Source: Variovorax gracilis (lineage in GTDB: Bacteria; Pseudomonadota; Gammaproteobacteria; Burkholderiales; Burkholderiaceae_C). From it: 64,000 nt of DNA. The translations under genes and the position numbers were made by a program. Below, in pieces: positions 34,220 through 42,645 of this stretch. The stretch is taken from assembly GCF_030317115.1 (NCBI RefSeq), contig NZ_JASZYF010000023.1:1-64000 (forward strand), written 5' to 3'. The notes under the pieces are model-generated. The model made no database searches. It saw only the letters and a program-made list of their open reading frames with translations, and was not told the origin of the DNA. Each line of letters begins with the position of its first letter. Position 1 is the first letter of the stretch.

Positions 34220-34414
34220 ATGACGCGGCGCGACGAACTCGTCCACACCATCCAGACGCTGTCCAGAGACGAAGCGCTGCGGCAACCCTCGGCCGCGGAG
34301 TGGCTCAGGCAACAGGACGCGCAGGCGAGCGCTTCACGAGCAACGGGTGAACGGCCGCGGCCTCCCGCCTGCGCGCAGGCGCACAAGGTCGAGAAGCCGC
34401 ACCCCGAGCGATGA
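34220..34414 (+). CDS. Small hypothetical protein
   Basis: Encodes 64 residues from the ATG at 34220. The first half, TRRDELVHTIQTLSRDEALRQP followed by SAAEWLRQQDAQ, is helical and coding-like; the second half is Arg/Pro-rich. A CCTACA string lies 35 bp upstream. An 11-bp string just ahead of the ATG (TACAAGTGGGC) also occurs upstream of the phasin. No family is recognised, and it could be non-coding. Confidence 0.4.
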   Translation: MTRRDELVHTIQTLSRDEALRQPSAAEWLRQQDAQASASRATGERPRPPACAQAHKVEKPHPER

Positions 34415-34454
34415 GGCAGCGAGAGCGCTGACCTACAGGCAGCGCTGCGCATTC

Positions 34455-34484
34455 CCCACACGTTTCGGCTGCAAAGTTCCTAGA
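34455..34484 (+). promoter_or_regulatory. Candidate stress promoter (CCCACA-N18-CCTAGA)
   Basis: CCCACA at 34455-34460 and CCTAGA at 34479-34484, 18 bp apart, resemble the CCTACA-N19-CTAGG arrangement upstream of katE and the gene at 39216-39443. It ends 31 bp before the secreted-protein ATG. CTAG is rare in this DNA outside stop codons, which makes the match more notable. Confidence 0.35.
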
Positions 34485-34514
34485 TTGGAAGCTTTTCAAC
34501 GCATTGGAGACAAC

Positions 34515-34937
34515 ATGAAGCTGAAACTCATCACCGCAACAGCGGCCGTTTTCTTGACTCTATCCAACGCCGGCCTTGCACAGACCACCGCCGTGCCCGC
34601 GGCCCCCGATCCTGCCAAGGGCGGACAGGCGAGCACCAAGACCCCCGCGGGCGTCGCGAATCCGACGCAGCGTCCCGACGGCAGCAATCCCGCGTCGCGC
34701 GAAGCGGTGAAGTCGGAAGCGCGCGCGGAAAACAAGAGTCCCGCGAACACGGTGGTCCCCAAGGGGGAGCCTTCCACCATGACCAACAACCAGCCCAACG
34801 CGCCGCAGCCCACGGGCGCCATGAGCCGGGCCGAAGTGAAGCCGACCAAGAACGAGCTGAAGCCGCAGGCCGGCGTGAAGGGTGAGCGGCCGGACGTGCC
34901 GACGAACCCGAAGGAAAAGACAGGCACGCCGCAGTAA
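34515..34937 (+). CDS. Secreted Pro/Lys/Asn-rich protein
   Basis: Encodes 140 residues. A signal peptide is clear: MKLKLITATAAVFLTLSNAG, cleaved after LAQ. The mature part is low in hydrophobics and rich in Pro, Lys, Asn and Thr (DPAKGGQASTKTPAGVANPT; SRAEVKPTKNELKPQAGVKG), with no Cys, consistent with an intrinsically disordered periplasmic or surface protein. No domain known. The ATG is supported by GGAG 8 bp upstream and a candidate promoter ending 31 bp before it. Confidence 0.8.
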   Translation: MKLKLITATAAVFLTLSNAGLAQTTAVPAAPDPAKGGQASTKTPAGVANPTQRPDGSNPASREAVKSEARAENKSPANTVVPKGEPSTMTNNQPNAPQPTGAMSRAEVKPTKNELKPQAGVKGERPDVPTNPKEKTGTPQ

Positions 34938-35030
34938 TCCGCTTCTCGCGGCGGTCGGGCGCCGGCCCAGCGACGGTGGGCCACCCGCCCAGCACCGCGC
35001 AACGCAGCCACTGGACGGGTCGCCTCCATG

Positions 35031-37190
35031 TCAGTTTCCCGGCATCGACCGCGTGTGTTGCAGCGCGCGCGGTAATTCCCGATCGAGCAGATCCAGTTGC
35101 CACGCCAGCGCGGCAACCACCGCGGCCAGCGTCAAGGCCGCCGCGAGCGGGCGCGCCATGCCTCGGCGTTCGGCAAAAGGGTCGCGCAACAGCCTTATCG
35201 CATGCCGCGGGATGTGCGCGGTCCTGGACAGCGAGGCGCCGAGTCGCACATTGACCTTCATGCGCCCATTGATGGCCCAGCCGCTGGCATCCAGGATCGG
35301 CCCCAGGCTGCGCTGACGCAGCTTCAGCCACGCGATCAGCATGCTCGGACCGGAGATCGCGATGACAATGCCGCCCAGCGCGATCGGAATCCACTGACCG
35401 AGATCGATGAACTTGCTGAACAGCGCCACGAGCACGGCACTGATGCTGCCCATCGCGACCCCGATCGCCGCCACCGTGCCGACGTCGATGCGGCTGCCGG
35501 GCAGTCGCCCCGCTGCCGCAGCGGGGGTGATGGCCTTGTCGGCGGTCCCGAGGCTGCTTGCCAGCGAACTCAGCGCTCCCTGGGCTCCGGCCTCGCTGAC
35601 GGCGGCGCGCTTGGCGACCTGTTCCTCGATCAGGCGGACGAACTTCTTGTAGGGCGAGAAGAAGGCCTGGGTGACGCTGGTTGGGTTCTCGATCAGCCGC
35701 GTGATCGTGGCGTCCCAGTCGTGGCCCTGTCGATCGTAGAAAACGCAATTGCGGCCCGATAAGAGGAAGTCGACATCGCCTGCGGTGAAGGCGGCGACGA
35801 TGTGCATCCTTTCGTTCCCGCGCCGGCATTCGCAGTAGGCCAGGCAAGTCTTGGCCAGCCCCGCCAGTGCTGCGTGCTGCTTGACGTCATCCACCCGCAC
35901 CGTGAGGTCGCAGCTGCGACTGTCGAGGTAGAGCGTCCCCGCCTGGAAGATGGCGCCCTCGCGGTGATAGAAGGCCTTGAACGACACGAAGTTCTCAAGC
36001 AGGCGCCGCAGGTCGCGCTTCAGCCGCAGCAGCTTTTCCAGGTCCCGCAAGCGCGCGTTGTGCGGCGCGGCCCGTTCGTCCTCTTCGATGAGCGCCATCA
36101 CCGCCCCCTGTGCCTCGAGCAGTGCCGAGAGCGCCGGGCCGTCCAGATGCGACAGGGGCGACGCCGGCTTTTGCGCAAGCCAGGCCTGGCAGGACGCGAC
36201 TCGGCGCTGAAGCTCGTTCCACGCGGACTCGTCGATCTGGTCGACCGATGCGTCGCCGAGCAGCGGCGCGATGGCCTTGAGCTGCAGCGTTGCCAGCGCC
36301 TCGGACCACGCGGGGTTGACGCCCGCGCGCAGCGGCAGCGGCCTTCCCGGGCCGATGGGTGCCAGCGGCAGCGCGGCGATGCGCTCGTGGTCGAGCGTGA
36401 GCTCCTGCCCGCCCAGCGCCAGAAAGGTCTCGTGCGAAGCATTGAGCGCCGCGGCGGCCTGGCTGTCGTAGGCCGCGAGGCGGCAGCGGGTGAAGAAGTC
36501 TTCGACCTTCTCGCGCACCGCACCCACGGCCTCGGCCGCCTCCAGCATGGCCGCGCTGCCGCAGGCCGTGCCGTCTCCCGCCTGCCAGAGCCGCATGGCT
36601 TCGGCTTCGGCGAAGAAGGCCTGTGCGCGCTCCTTGTCGACGCCGTCGCGGCCGTTGCAGTCCCGCGTGCTGCCATGGGTCTGCGCGATGCTGCGCAACG
36701 TGCAGCGAACGCTTTCCTCGGTGGCGGTCTCGGGTGTGACGATGCCGTCGCCGTTGAAGCGCATGGCAGCGAGCATGCCGGTGCGTCGCATGACATCGTC
36801 GAGGGTGATGACGCTCGCGTCTTCCTTCTGCAGCAGACGCAGCACGTAGCGCGCTTCGTCCGCCAGTGCGTCGTCTTCGCCCGCGGGTTGGCGCAACGCG
36901 CTCAGCGCGATGCCGTCGCCGCCCTCCATCAGTTCCTCGGGGCTGTGCAGGTGGGCGCATGCCCACTCGCACGCCGCGATCAGCTCGGGCGGCCGGATGC
37001 GCAGGTCGTGGTCCGTGTCGATGAAGTCGAGCGTGCGCCTGTCGAACTCGATGCCGCGGGTCGGGCAGGCGAGGGCGACCCAGAGTTTCTGGTCGAGTTC
37101 ACCGATGTGTGCAATGTCGGCGCCGCTGCGGATCAGGACCTGCTCCACGCCTCCGGCGCGGAAGAATTCGAATTCGTGTGCCTCACGCAT
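35031..37190 (-). CDS. Large hypothetical membrane protein with EF-hand-like loop
   Basis: Encodes 719 residues from the ATG at 37190; longer upstream starts look non-coding. Residues 58-69 (DTDHDLRIRPPE) have Asp at 1, 3 and 5, Ile at 8 and Glu at 12 of a calcium-binding EF-hand loop. A looser FNGDGIVTPE lies at 145-154. The middle is helical (LRDLEKLLRLKRDLRRLLEN) with charged strands. Three hydrophobic segments come at the end: VGTVAAIGVAMGSISAVLVA, WIPIALGGIVIAISGPSMLI and LAAALTLAAVVAALAW. So a big cytoplasmic part is probably anchored at its C-terminus. No family is recognised. Confidence 0.8.
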   Translation of the reverse strand: MREAHEFEFFRAGGVEQVLIRSGADIAHIGELDQKLWVALACPTRGIEFDRRTLDFIDTDHDLRIRPPELIAACEWACAHLHSPEELMEGGDGIALSALRQPAGEDDALADEARYVLRLLQKEDASVITLDDVMRRTGMLAAMRFNGDGIVTPETATEESVRCTLRSIAQTHGSTRDCNGRDGVDKERAQAFFAEAEAMRLWQAGDGTACGSAAMLEAAEAVGAVREKVEDFFTRCRLAAYDSQAAAALNASHETFLALGGQELTLDHERIAALPLAPIGPGRPLPLRAGVNPAWSEALATLQLKAIAPLLGDASVDQIDESAWNELQRRVASCQAWLAQKPASPLSHLDGPALSALLEAQGAVMALIEEDERAAPHNARLRDLEKLLRLKRDLRRLLENFVSFKAFYHREGAIFQAGTLYLDSRSCDLTVRVDDVKQHAALAGLAKTCLAYCECRRGNERMHIVAAFTAGDVDFLLSGRNCVFYDRQGHDWDATITRLIENPTSVTQAFFSPYKKFVRLIEEQVAKRAAVSEAGAQGALSSLASSLGTADKAITPAAAAGRLPGSRIDVGTVAAIGVAMGSISAVLVALFSKFIDLGQWIPIALGGIVIAISGPSMLIAWLKLRQRSLGPILDASGWAINGRMKVNVRLGASLSRTAHIPRHAIRLLRDPFAERRGMARPLAAALTLAAVVAALAWQLDLLDRELPRALQHTRSMPGN

Positions 37191-37427
37191 GCTCTGGAGG
37201 GTTCCTCGAATCAGCATCGAGATTGCAATATGGGTTTGTGCAGGGCAAGCGCGCATCCTTCCTTGGTCCAACGGCGAACGCAGTTTCGCGTGGGGCCCCT
37301 CCTCCGGCGTAGGCATTTGGAGCATGTGCACGAAGGAAAGCGTTCAAGGGGTGCCCATGGGTTGCGACTCAACGCAACCTTGGTCGGCCGCGATGCTTGC
37401 GATTGCGCGCGCAGCGCTCGGGGCGAC

Positions 37428-38036
37428 CTACGCGGGCGTAACGTCCACGCCGTCGACCAACTGGCGCAGCAGCTCCGCGATGTCGTCGAGCGGCAGGCAG
37501 TACTGCGCCTCCGGAAAATGGCGGCCGCCGCCCCCCGCGCGCGACCGGGTACGCGCATGCACGGCTTCCTCAGCGTCCTCCGCGGCTTCGAACACCCCGA
37601 TCCCACCGGCTGCATTGATGGCGCGCAGTCCGTCCAGGCCCTCGACGTCGCCGCCGGCCAGAAGCACGCCGATCACCCGTGGCCCGCAGGCGCGGGCCGC
37701 AGACTCGAACAAACGGTCGGAGGCGGAGGGGGAGGTTGAAGGGCCGGACCGACCGGCGGCGGCCAGGCCGAGCACCCCGGGTGATCGCACGATCAGGTCC
37801 TGATTCCCAGGGGCGAGGTAGACCCGCCCCGCCACGGGATTCGCGCCCTCGGCGCCATATGTCACCGGCAGCGAGGTGCAGGCCCCGAGCAGCTTGACGG
37901 GCGACGCGGAGCGGTCGGGTGAGGCGTGGACCACGGCCAGGATCGGCGCCTGAAATGTCGAAGGCAGTTGATCGATGAGCCCGCACAGCCTCCTGAGCCC
38001 AGCGAGCGAGCCGCCGATGACGACAAGGTCCCGCAT
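37428..38036 (-). CDS. CheB-type methylesterase domain protein (variant active site)
   Basis: Encodes 202 residues with no receiver domain. MRDLVVIGGSLAGLRRLCGL supplies the expected Ser10, and VVHASPDRS the His37. At the third catalytic position CheB has Asp in the GxxxDG segment; here the aligned text is LLAGGDVEGLDGL with Glu132. RVYLAPGNQDLIV is the family's conserved strand. No CheR or chemoreceptor gene lies nearby, so it may act on a non-chemotaxis target or be regulatory. Its ATG lies 2 bp after the stop of the GST gene, so they share a transcript. Confidence 0.8.
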   Translation of the reverse strand: MRDLVVIGGSLAGLRRLCGLIDQLPSTFQAPILAVVHASPDRSASPVKLLGACTSLPVTYGAEGANPVAGRVYLAPGNQDLIVRSPGVLGLAAAGRSGPSTSPSASDRLFESAARACGPRVIGVLLAGGDVEGLDGLRAINAAGGIGVFEAAEDAEEAVHARTRSRAGGGGRHFPEAQYCLPLDDIAELLRQLVDGVDVTPA

Positions 38037-38038
38037 GG

Positions 38039-38707
38039 TCAGGGTCCCTCGCTTTCCCACGCACCAGCAAACGGATAGCGCGCCGCCCAATGCTCGAGCA
38101 GGCGAGGCTCGTTGTCCACGCGCCGCACCACCTCCGCCATGCGTGGCGCTTCGCGGTAGAAGCGCAGCCGCCGGGGCTGCCAGCGCGAAATGACGGTGAC
38201 ATAGAGATCCAACGCCGTCAGATGGTCACCGAGCAGGTAGCGGCCGCGACGGGGCATCTGCGCGTCCATGCAGCGCCAGCATTCCGCAATCCTTTCGGCG
38301 GTTCGCTCGCGGACGAGCGCTTCGTCCTTCGGCGTGTCGGCGAGCCGGGACGGCTCGTCGCGGATCCAGTACAGCGCGTAGATCGAGGAGGAGACGAAGT
38401 GCATCCATCGCAGGTACTGCGCTCGCTCAGGATCGTCGAACCGCGGCCCGAGCTTCGCGTGGGGGTAGCGATCGGCCAGCCAGATCAGCATCGCGGCGCT
38501 TTCGGTCATGATCTCGCCGGACGGAAGGACCAGCACCGGGACCTGGCGCATCGGATTGATCGGCTGCAGCCTCGCACGCTCGTTTTCTCCCTGCCAGGGC
38601 GCGACGTCCACCACCTTGACGGGGGCACCGATCAGCATCAGGGCGGCATGCACCGGCGTGGCGCCGGAGCCTGGCGCTCCATACAGCACAAAAGGGGCCG
38701 GGGCCAT
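38039..38707 (-). CDS. Glutathione S-transferase family protein
   Basis: Encodes 222 residues. The thioredoxin-like N-terminal domain begins FVLYGAPGSGATPVHAALML and includes NPMRQVPVLVLPSGEIMTES, with the cis-Pro (QVPVL) and the glutathione gamma-Glu binding pair (ES). The all-helical C-terminal domain contains YLLGDHLTALDLYVTVISRW, the N-capping box of GSTs. Substrate unknown; such enzymes usually deal with electrophiles or peroxides. It is the first gene of a pair with the CheB-type protein. The upstream gap (38708-38935) is divergent to a small stress-type gene. Confidence 0.9.
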   Translation of the reverse strand: MAPAPFVLYGAPGSGATPVHAALMLIGAPVKVVDVAPWQGENERARLQPINPMRQVPVLVLPSGEIMTESAAMLIWLADRYPHAKLGPRFDDPERAQYLRWMHFVSSSIYALYWIRDEPSRLADTPKDEALVRERTAERIAECWRCMDAQMPRRGRYLLGDHLTALDLYVTVISRWQPRRLRFYREAPRMAEVVRRVDNEPRLLEHWAARYPFAGAWESEGP

Positions 38708-38935
38708 GATTGAACTCGGGGTGTCCTTGTCACAGGCAAGCTACACCTTGCTGCAGCTGTTGCATGTAGGTGCTTGCCGCAAAGCACGTCTTCAGCGCGC
38801 GCCAGTGCGTGCGTGACTGTGGTAACCGGAAGATCCGAAGAACGCCTACGCGAAGGCGCTGTCGCGGACGGCCGGATTCCGGCGCCGCCGTGGGGGAAGC
38901 TGTAGAACCTCTCCAACCTGACAAGGAAAAGCGTC

Positions 38936-39181
38936 ATGAACGACACTCAACGACCGGCGCCGCCCACCCCGCTGGGCGAGCACGAAGCGAGACTCGGCGA
39001 CCGAGGCGATGCGTCCGGTCGCAACATCGAACAAAACCGCGCCATAGGCCAGGACGATCCCGCGGCGGGCAGCCGGATGGGCCGTGAGGCCGACAAGGCG
39101 TCGGGCTTTCCGGGCACGCCCGATAGCGGCACCGATGCCGCGCAGACCGAGGCCGCGAAGCGGGATCCCGCGAAGCGCTGA
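38936..39181 (+). CDS. Small disordered hydrophilic protein
   Basis: Encodes 81 residues starting MNDTQRPAPPTPLGEHEARL, rich in Asp, Gly, Arg and Ala, with no hydrophobic segment. NIEQNRAIGQDDPAAGSRMG and GREADKASGFPGTPDSGTDA give it the look of a hydrophilin-type stress protein. ACAAGGAAA precedes the ATG. CCTACG lies 86 bp upstream. Function unknown. Confidence 0.7.
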   Translation: MNDTQRPAPPTPLGEHEARLGDRGDASGRNIEQNRAIGQDDPAAGSRMGREADKASGFPGTPDSGTDAAQTEAAKRDPAKR

Positions 39182-39215
39182 CACGAACCGGCGCCCCTGC
39201 GCCGTGGCCGGAAGC

Positions 39216-39443
39216 TCAGGTTCCGGCGCCGCGAACCTGCTCTTCGTTCGTGGTGCTGCGCGCGCCCTTGAGGTGCAGCTCGACGTCCGTGGCCCGGTCG
39301 CCCACGGCCTCGACGGCCTCCCTGAGTTGGGCCTCGGTCACGTCGAGCTTGCGCGCCCACTCGGCGATCGACGCATCGGAGTTCAGGTCGATGCTACTGG
39401 GGCCGGTGGAATTCGGCGCGATGGGGGTGTCGTTCGATGACAT
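39216..39443 (-). CDS. DUF3606 family protein (1)
   Basis: Encodes 75 residues. The centre, SIAEWARKLDVTEAQLREAV then EAVGDRATDVELHLKG, is the DUF3606 core (helix-turn-helix-like W.kkfgVteeeLr.AV..VG..). The flanks are low-complexity. The function of the family is unknown. A second DUF3606 gene lies 0.8 kb away directly before ku. A promoter candidate (CCTACA-N19-GCTAGG) is 39-69 bp upstream of the start. Confidence 0.8.
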   Translation of the reverse strand: MSSNDTPIAPNSTGPSSIDLNSDASIAEWARKLDVTEAQLREAVEAVGDRATDVELHLKGARSTTNEEQVRGAGT

Positions 39444-39481
39444 GGAGCCTCCGGGGGTGCGTGGATGGACAACGGCTCCAC

Positions 39482-39512
39482 CCTAGCGCGGCGCCGTGCG
39501 GCGGCATGTAGG
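39482..39512 (-). promoter_or_regulatory. Candidate alternative-sigma promoter (CCTACA-N19-GCTAGG)
   Basis: On the minus strand CCTACA (39512-39507) and GCTAGG (39487-39482) are 19 bp apart, the same spacing as CCTACA/CCTAGG ahead of katE. It would place transcription start about 30 bp before the DUF3606 ATG. Confidence 0.45.
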
Positions 39513-39712
39513 CTCGCGCGGACTTCGAGGTCGGCGCCGTCCGCCGTTGCCGTTGTCTGCTTCGCCCGTCAATCCCTACACGGAGCAAATCCTCCGGCTG
39601 ACGGCCGAACACCCGGGTCGCGGCGACAGTGATCCCAGCCCCGAGCCACGGCTCGGGTTCTCCACCCGGCCTGTACCCTTTTGACAAGGGGGCCCTCGAA
39701 AGGACTTTGACC

Positions 39713-40192
39713 ATGACAGACAACCAAGACACCACGCCCCTGAGCAACGACGAGGTGGTCGACGTCCTGAACGACCTGCTCGAGAACACCCGCGACGGCA
39801 GCTACGGCTTCCAGGCCTGTGCCGAAGAAGTCGAGTCCGCGCCAGCCAAGCAGCTGTTCCTGAGCCGTGCCGACGGATGCCGCCAGGCCGAGCGCGAACT
39901 GCTAACACTGATCGCCTCCTATGGCGGCAAGCCGGCCGAGGGCGGCACCGCCGCCGGCGCGCTGCATCGCGGCTGGGTGCACGTCAAGGGCTCCCTCGGC
40001 GCGGACAGCGAGCTGGCGATCCTCGAATCCTGCGAACGCGGGGAAGACACCGCCGTCGCGCGGTATCGCAAGGCGCTCAAGCAGAACCTGCCGGCCGACG
40101 TGCGCAGCGTCGTCGAGCGCCAGGCGGAGGGCGCGCAGAAGAATCACGACCAGATTCGCGACTTGCGAAACGCCGCGCGCGCCAAGGCGTAG
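39713..40192 (+). CDS. DUF2383/PA2169 family four-helix-bundle protein
   Basis: Encodes 159 residues starting MTDNQDTTPLSNDEVVDVLN. The order NDLLENTRDGSYGFQACAEE, FLSRADGCRQAERELLTLIA, GALHRGWVHVKGSLGADSEL and ESCERGEDTAVARYRKALKQ follows the ferritin-like four-helix DUF2383 family. Glu and His residues sit in the helix positions used for di-metal sites, but a bound metal is not established. Members are common in stress-related gene groups. GAAAGGA lies 8 bp before the ATG. It is followed by DUF3606 and ku on the same strand. Confidence 0.88.
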   Translation: MTDNQDTTPLSNDEVVDVLNDLLENTRDGSYGFQACAEEVESAPAKQLFLSRADGCRQAERELLTLIASYGGKPAEGGTAAGALHRGWVHVKGSLGADSELAILESCERGEDTAVARYRKALKQNLPADVRSVVERQAEGAQKNHDQIRDLRNAARAKA

Positions 40193-40268
40193 GCACCGCG
40201 GATTCGGACGTTGGCTCAGGCCCGCCAGTCAACGCCCGCCACCGGATCATTCATCACAGGAGAACGAC

Positions 40269-40448
40269 ATGGCAGACGACTTGGGCAACCGCGGGGTACA
40301 GGACCGCAGCCGCATCAACATCAACGAGTCTCACGAGGTCCGCTACTGGACCCAGCGCTTCGGCGTGACGGAGGAAGACCTGCGCAAGGCGGTGGCCGAG
40401 GTCGGCGTCTCGGTCGACCAGATCGCCGAGCACCTCGGAAAGAAGTGA
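40269..40448 (+). CDS. DUF3606 family protein (2)
   Basis: Encodes 59 residues: MADDLGNRGVQDRSRININE, then HEVRYWTQRFGVTEEDLRKA and VAEVGVSVDQIAEHLGKK. This is an almost textbook DUF3606 domain and little else. The family is small and uncharacterised. CAGGAGA lies 7 bp ahead. The stop is separated by a single base from the ku start, so the two genes are translated from one message and may be functionally linked. Confidence 0.9.
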   Translation: MADDLGNRGVQDRSRININESHEVRYWTQRFGVTEEDLRKAVAEVGVSVDQIAEHLGKK

Positions 40449-40449
40449 G

Positions 40450-41334
40450 ATGGCCACAGGCAGCAGGACGCTCTGGAAGGGCGCGATCACGTTCGGCCTG
40501 GTCCACATTCCCGTCGGCCTCCACACCGCCACCACGGAAGAGGGGGTCGATTTCGACTGGCTGGACCAGCGGACCATGGACCCGGTCGGCTACAAGCGCA
40601 TCAACAAGAAGACCGGCAAGGAGATCGACAAGGACCACATCGTGAAGGGGGTCGAGTACGAGGACGGAAAGTACGTCGTGATCTCGCCCGACGAAATCGA
40701 GGCGGTGTATCCGCGCACGACGCAGACCATCGAGATCCAGCGCTTCGTCGATGCGAACGCGATCCCCTTCGTCTACCTGGAGCGGCCCTACTACGTGGCG
40801 CCGATCAATCGTGGGCAGAAGGTCTATGCGCTGCTGCGGGAAGTGCTCCACAAGACCGGCAAGATCGGCCTGGCCAAGGTGGTGATTGCCACCAAGCAAC
40901 ATCTGGCCGCGCTCGTGCCCAGCGACAAGGCGCTGGTCCTGAACCTGCTTCGCTGGGGTGATGACGTGAAGTCCCTCGAGGGCCTGGATCTGCCCGCCGC
41001 CGGTGTCAAAGGCGCAAAAATCAGCGCGGCCGAGATGAAGATGGCCGAGCAGCTTGTGAAGGACATGTCCGGCGACTGGAATGCCAGTGACTTCAAGGAC
41101 GAGTTCAAGCACGAGATCATGAAGCTGGTGGACAAGAAGGTGAAGGCGGGCGACACAGAGACGGTGATCCAGCCGGAAGAAGAGGCGCCGTCGGAAGGCG
41201 CGGAGATCATCGACCTGACCGAGCTTCTCTCTCGCAGCCTCAAGGGCGGCAAGTCCTCGAAGGCCCCTGCGCGAAAGGCGCCGCCGAAGGCCGCCGCGCG
41301 CAAGACCGCGGCCGCGAAGCGCAAGGCGGCGTGA
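40450..41334 (+). CDS. ku: Ku protein (1), non-homologous end joining
   Basis: Encodes 294 residues. The Ku core is complete: RTLWKGAITFGLVHIPVGLH, then TTEEGVDFDWLDQRTMDPVG, RFVDANAIPFVYLERPYYVA, and LRWGDDVKSLEGLDLPAAGV. Ku forms a homodimeric ring on double-strand ends and recruits LigD. Residues after 260 are Lys/Ala-rich (KAPARKAPPKAAARKTAAAK), the extended tail known to bind DNA or LigD in other species. It directly follows DUF3606. A second Ku of distinct sequence is encoded 6 kb to the right. Confidence 0.95.
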   Translation: MATGSRTLWKGAITFGLVHIPVGLHTATTEEGVDFDWLDQRTMDPVGYKRINKKTGKEIDKDHIVKGVEYEDGKYVVISPDEIEAVYPRTTQTIEIQRFVDANAIPFVYLERPYYVAPINRGQKVYALLREVLHKTGKIGLAKVVIATKQHLAALVPSDKALVLNLLRWGDDVKSLEGLDLPAAGVKGAKISAAEMKMAEQLVKDMSGDWNASDFKDEFKHEIMKLVDKKVKAGDTETVIQPEEEAPSEGAEIIDLTELLSRSLKGGKSSKAPARKAPPKAAARKTAAAKRKAA

Positions 41335-41382
41335 ACGCAGCGGCGCCGCCGCAGCTGCGGCGCCGCGTTGTAGAGTTCCTCA

Positions 41383-41721
41383 ATGCCTCCTGCCCCGATC
41401 CGCCGCATTGCCGTCTACGTCGACGAAGCCCGGGACGGCACGTTTCGATGGATCTTGATCGAGCATCGGGCCAAGCCGCCACGCTGGGTGCAGATCGAAG
41501 CGGCCAAGAAGACTTCCAACACCTACCGGGAGGCGATGGCGGCCGGCCTGTGGGTGCTTCAACGCCTGGTGGGCGATCTCGAGTCCGGTCCCCGGCGCTC
41601 CGATGCCCACGCCGTGTCAGCGCCCGCCGAAGCGGCGCCGCCGTCGGCCCCGGAGGCGGATTCCTCGGAAGACACGCGCGGCGCGCACGGGCCCTTCGGC
41701 TTCGGCGGTCTGCGCGGCTAG
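41383..41721 (+). CDS. Small hypothetical protein
   Basis: Encodes 112 residues. RRIAVYVDEARDGTFRWILI then EHRAKPPRWVQIEAAKKTSN and TYREAMAAGLWVLQRLVGDL form a strand-strand-helix unit; the rest is Ala/Pro/Glu linker ending HGPFGFGGLRG. No family is recognised. It starts 49 bp after ku and may be on the same transcript. Confidence 0.65.
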   Translation: MPPAPIRRIAVYVDEARDGTFRWILIEHRAKPPRWVQIEAAKKTSNTYREAMAAGLWVLQRLVGDLESGPRRSDAHAVSAPAEAAPPSAPEADSSEDTRGAHGPFGFGGLRG

Positions 41722-42228
41722 TTCCGGGGACACCAAGGCGGCACTTCGCCTTGTGGCCCGTGTAGGCGAGATCCTGCATCATTTTTTTGCCCGCGCCACC
41801 CGGCTTCCTCGTGTTTGCGGAATGCCCTGGCGCTTCGGGGGTGTGGAGAAGTGAAGCGTCCGAGGCGCCCCAAAGGACATTGCCGAAGCGACTGCTGATC
41901 GATTTCTTCTCGGGTTGTCCGCAAAAGTCAAGGCCTGGCTTGTCCCCGTCAACTGTGAATGACTCTGTGGATAACCCCTCTTCAAACAGCGCGCGCCCGC
42001 ATGGGGCCTGGGTTCCATTGCGATGCCCACGCAACAGGCAAGCGGCTTGCGCATCGCAGTGTGTGTAGGCGCCTGGCTGACAGCGAGCGATCGGCGGCAG
42101 AGCAGAGGCGGCCTGCGGGCGAAGCATTGCAGGGCCTAGGCGATCGTGCGCTTGTCCTGGCGGCGAAGTCCGACAGCGCGCAGCCGCCGCGCGGTGCACG
42201 CTGCTCCTTTTCATCGACGGAGAACATC
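41722..42228. other. Intergenic region, gene-poor
   Basis: These 507 bp contain no convincing frame. A perfect DnaA-box 9-mer (TGTGGATAA, 41966-41974) occurs once. CCTAGG at 42134 lies about 95 bp before the DUF3597 start, preceded 17 bp upstream by CCTGCG; this is a weak promoter resemblance only. Confidence 0.4.
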
Positions 42229-42645
42229 ATGGGCATTCTCAGCAACATCCTCGGGAAGATCTTTCCGTCCTCCCATGCAGCCAACGCCCCGGCGGCGGGC
42301 AACGCGCCACCGACCACCGCCGGCACCGGTGCAGCGGCTCCCGCAGGGGGCGCGGCCACGGCCTCGGCGCCGCCTGCGGCCATGAGCGAGGTCGACGTGG
42401 AAGGCATGCTGAATGGCCTGGCGGCCAAGTCGAGCGAAAAGCTCAACTGGAGGACCTCGATCGTGGACTTGATGAAGCTATTGGGACTCGACAGTTCCTT
42501 GACCGCGCGCAAGGAACTGGCCCAGGAACTCCACTATTCGGGAGACATGAACGATTCGGCCGCCATGAATATTTGGCTTCACCGGCAGGTCATGACCAAG
42601 GTCGCCGCCAACGGCGGGAAGGTGCCTGCAGACCTCAAGGATTGA
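42229..42645 (+). CDS. DUF3597 family protein
   Basis: Encodes 138 residues. The N-terminus MGILSNILGKIFPSSHAANA is the usual short amphipathic start, followed by an Ala/Pro/Gly linker. The DUF3597 core then comes: SEVDVEGMLNGLAAKSSEKL, SIVDLMKLLGLDSSLTARKE, LAQELHYSGDMNDSAAMNIW. This core resembles LysM/peptidoglycan-associated helical domains in shape, but the function is unknown. ACGGAGA precedes the ATG. The YihY-type gene follows 192 bp later on the same strand. Confidence 0.85.
   Translation: MGILSNILGKIFPSSHAANAPAAGNAPPTTAGTGAAAPAGGAATASAPPAAMSEVDVEGMLNGLAAKSSEKLNWRTSIVDLMKLLGLDSSLTARKELAQELHYSGDMNDSAAMNIWLHRQVMTKVAANGGKVPADLKD

Noticed and set aside
35802..37739. A 645-codon open frame opposite the large membrane protein and the CheB-type gene
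   Set aside because: It spans two real genes on the other strand and has shadow-type composition with no domain.
41966..41974. Perfect DnaA-box 9-mer TGTGGATAA
   Set aside because: A single box without a cluster, AT-rich unwinding region or dnaA/dnaN neighbours is not evidence of an origin.
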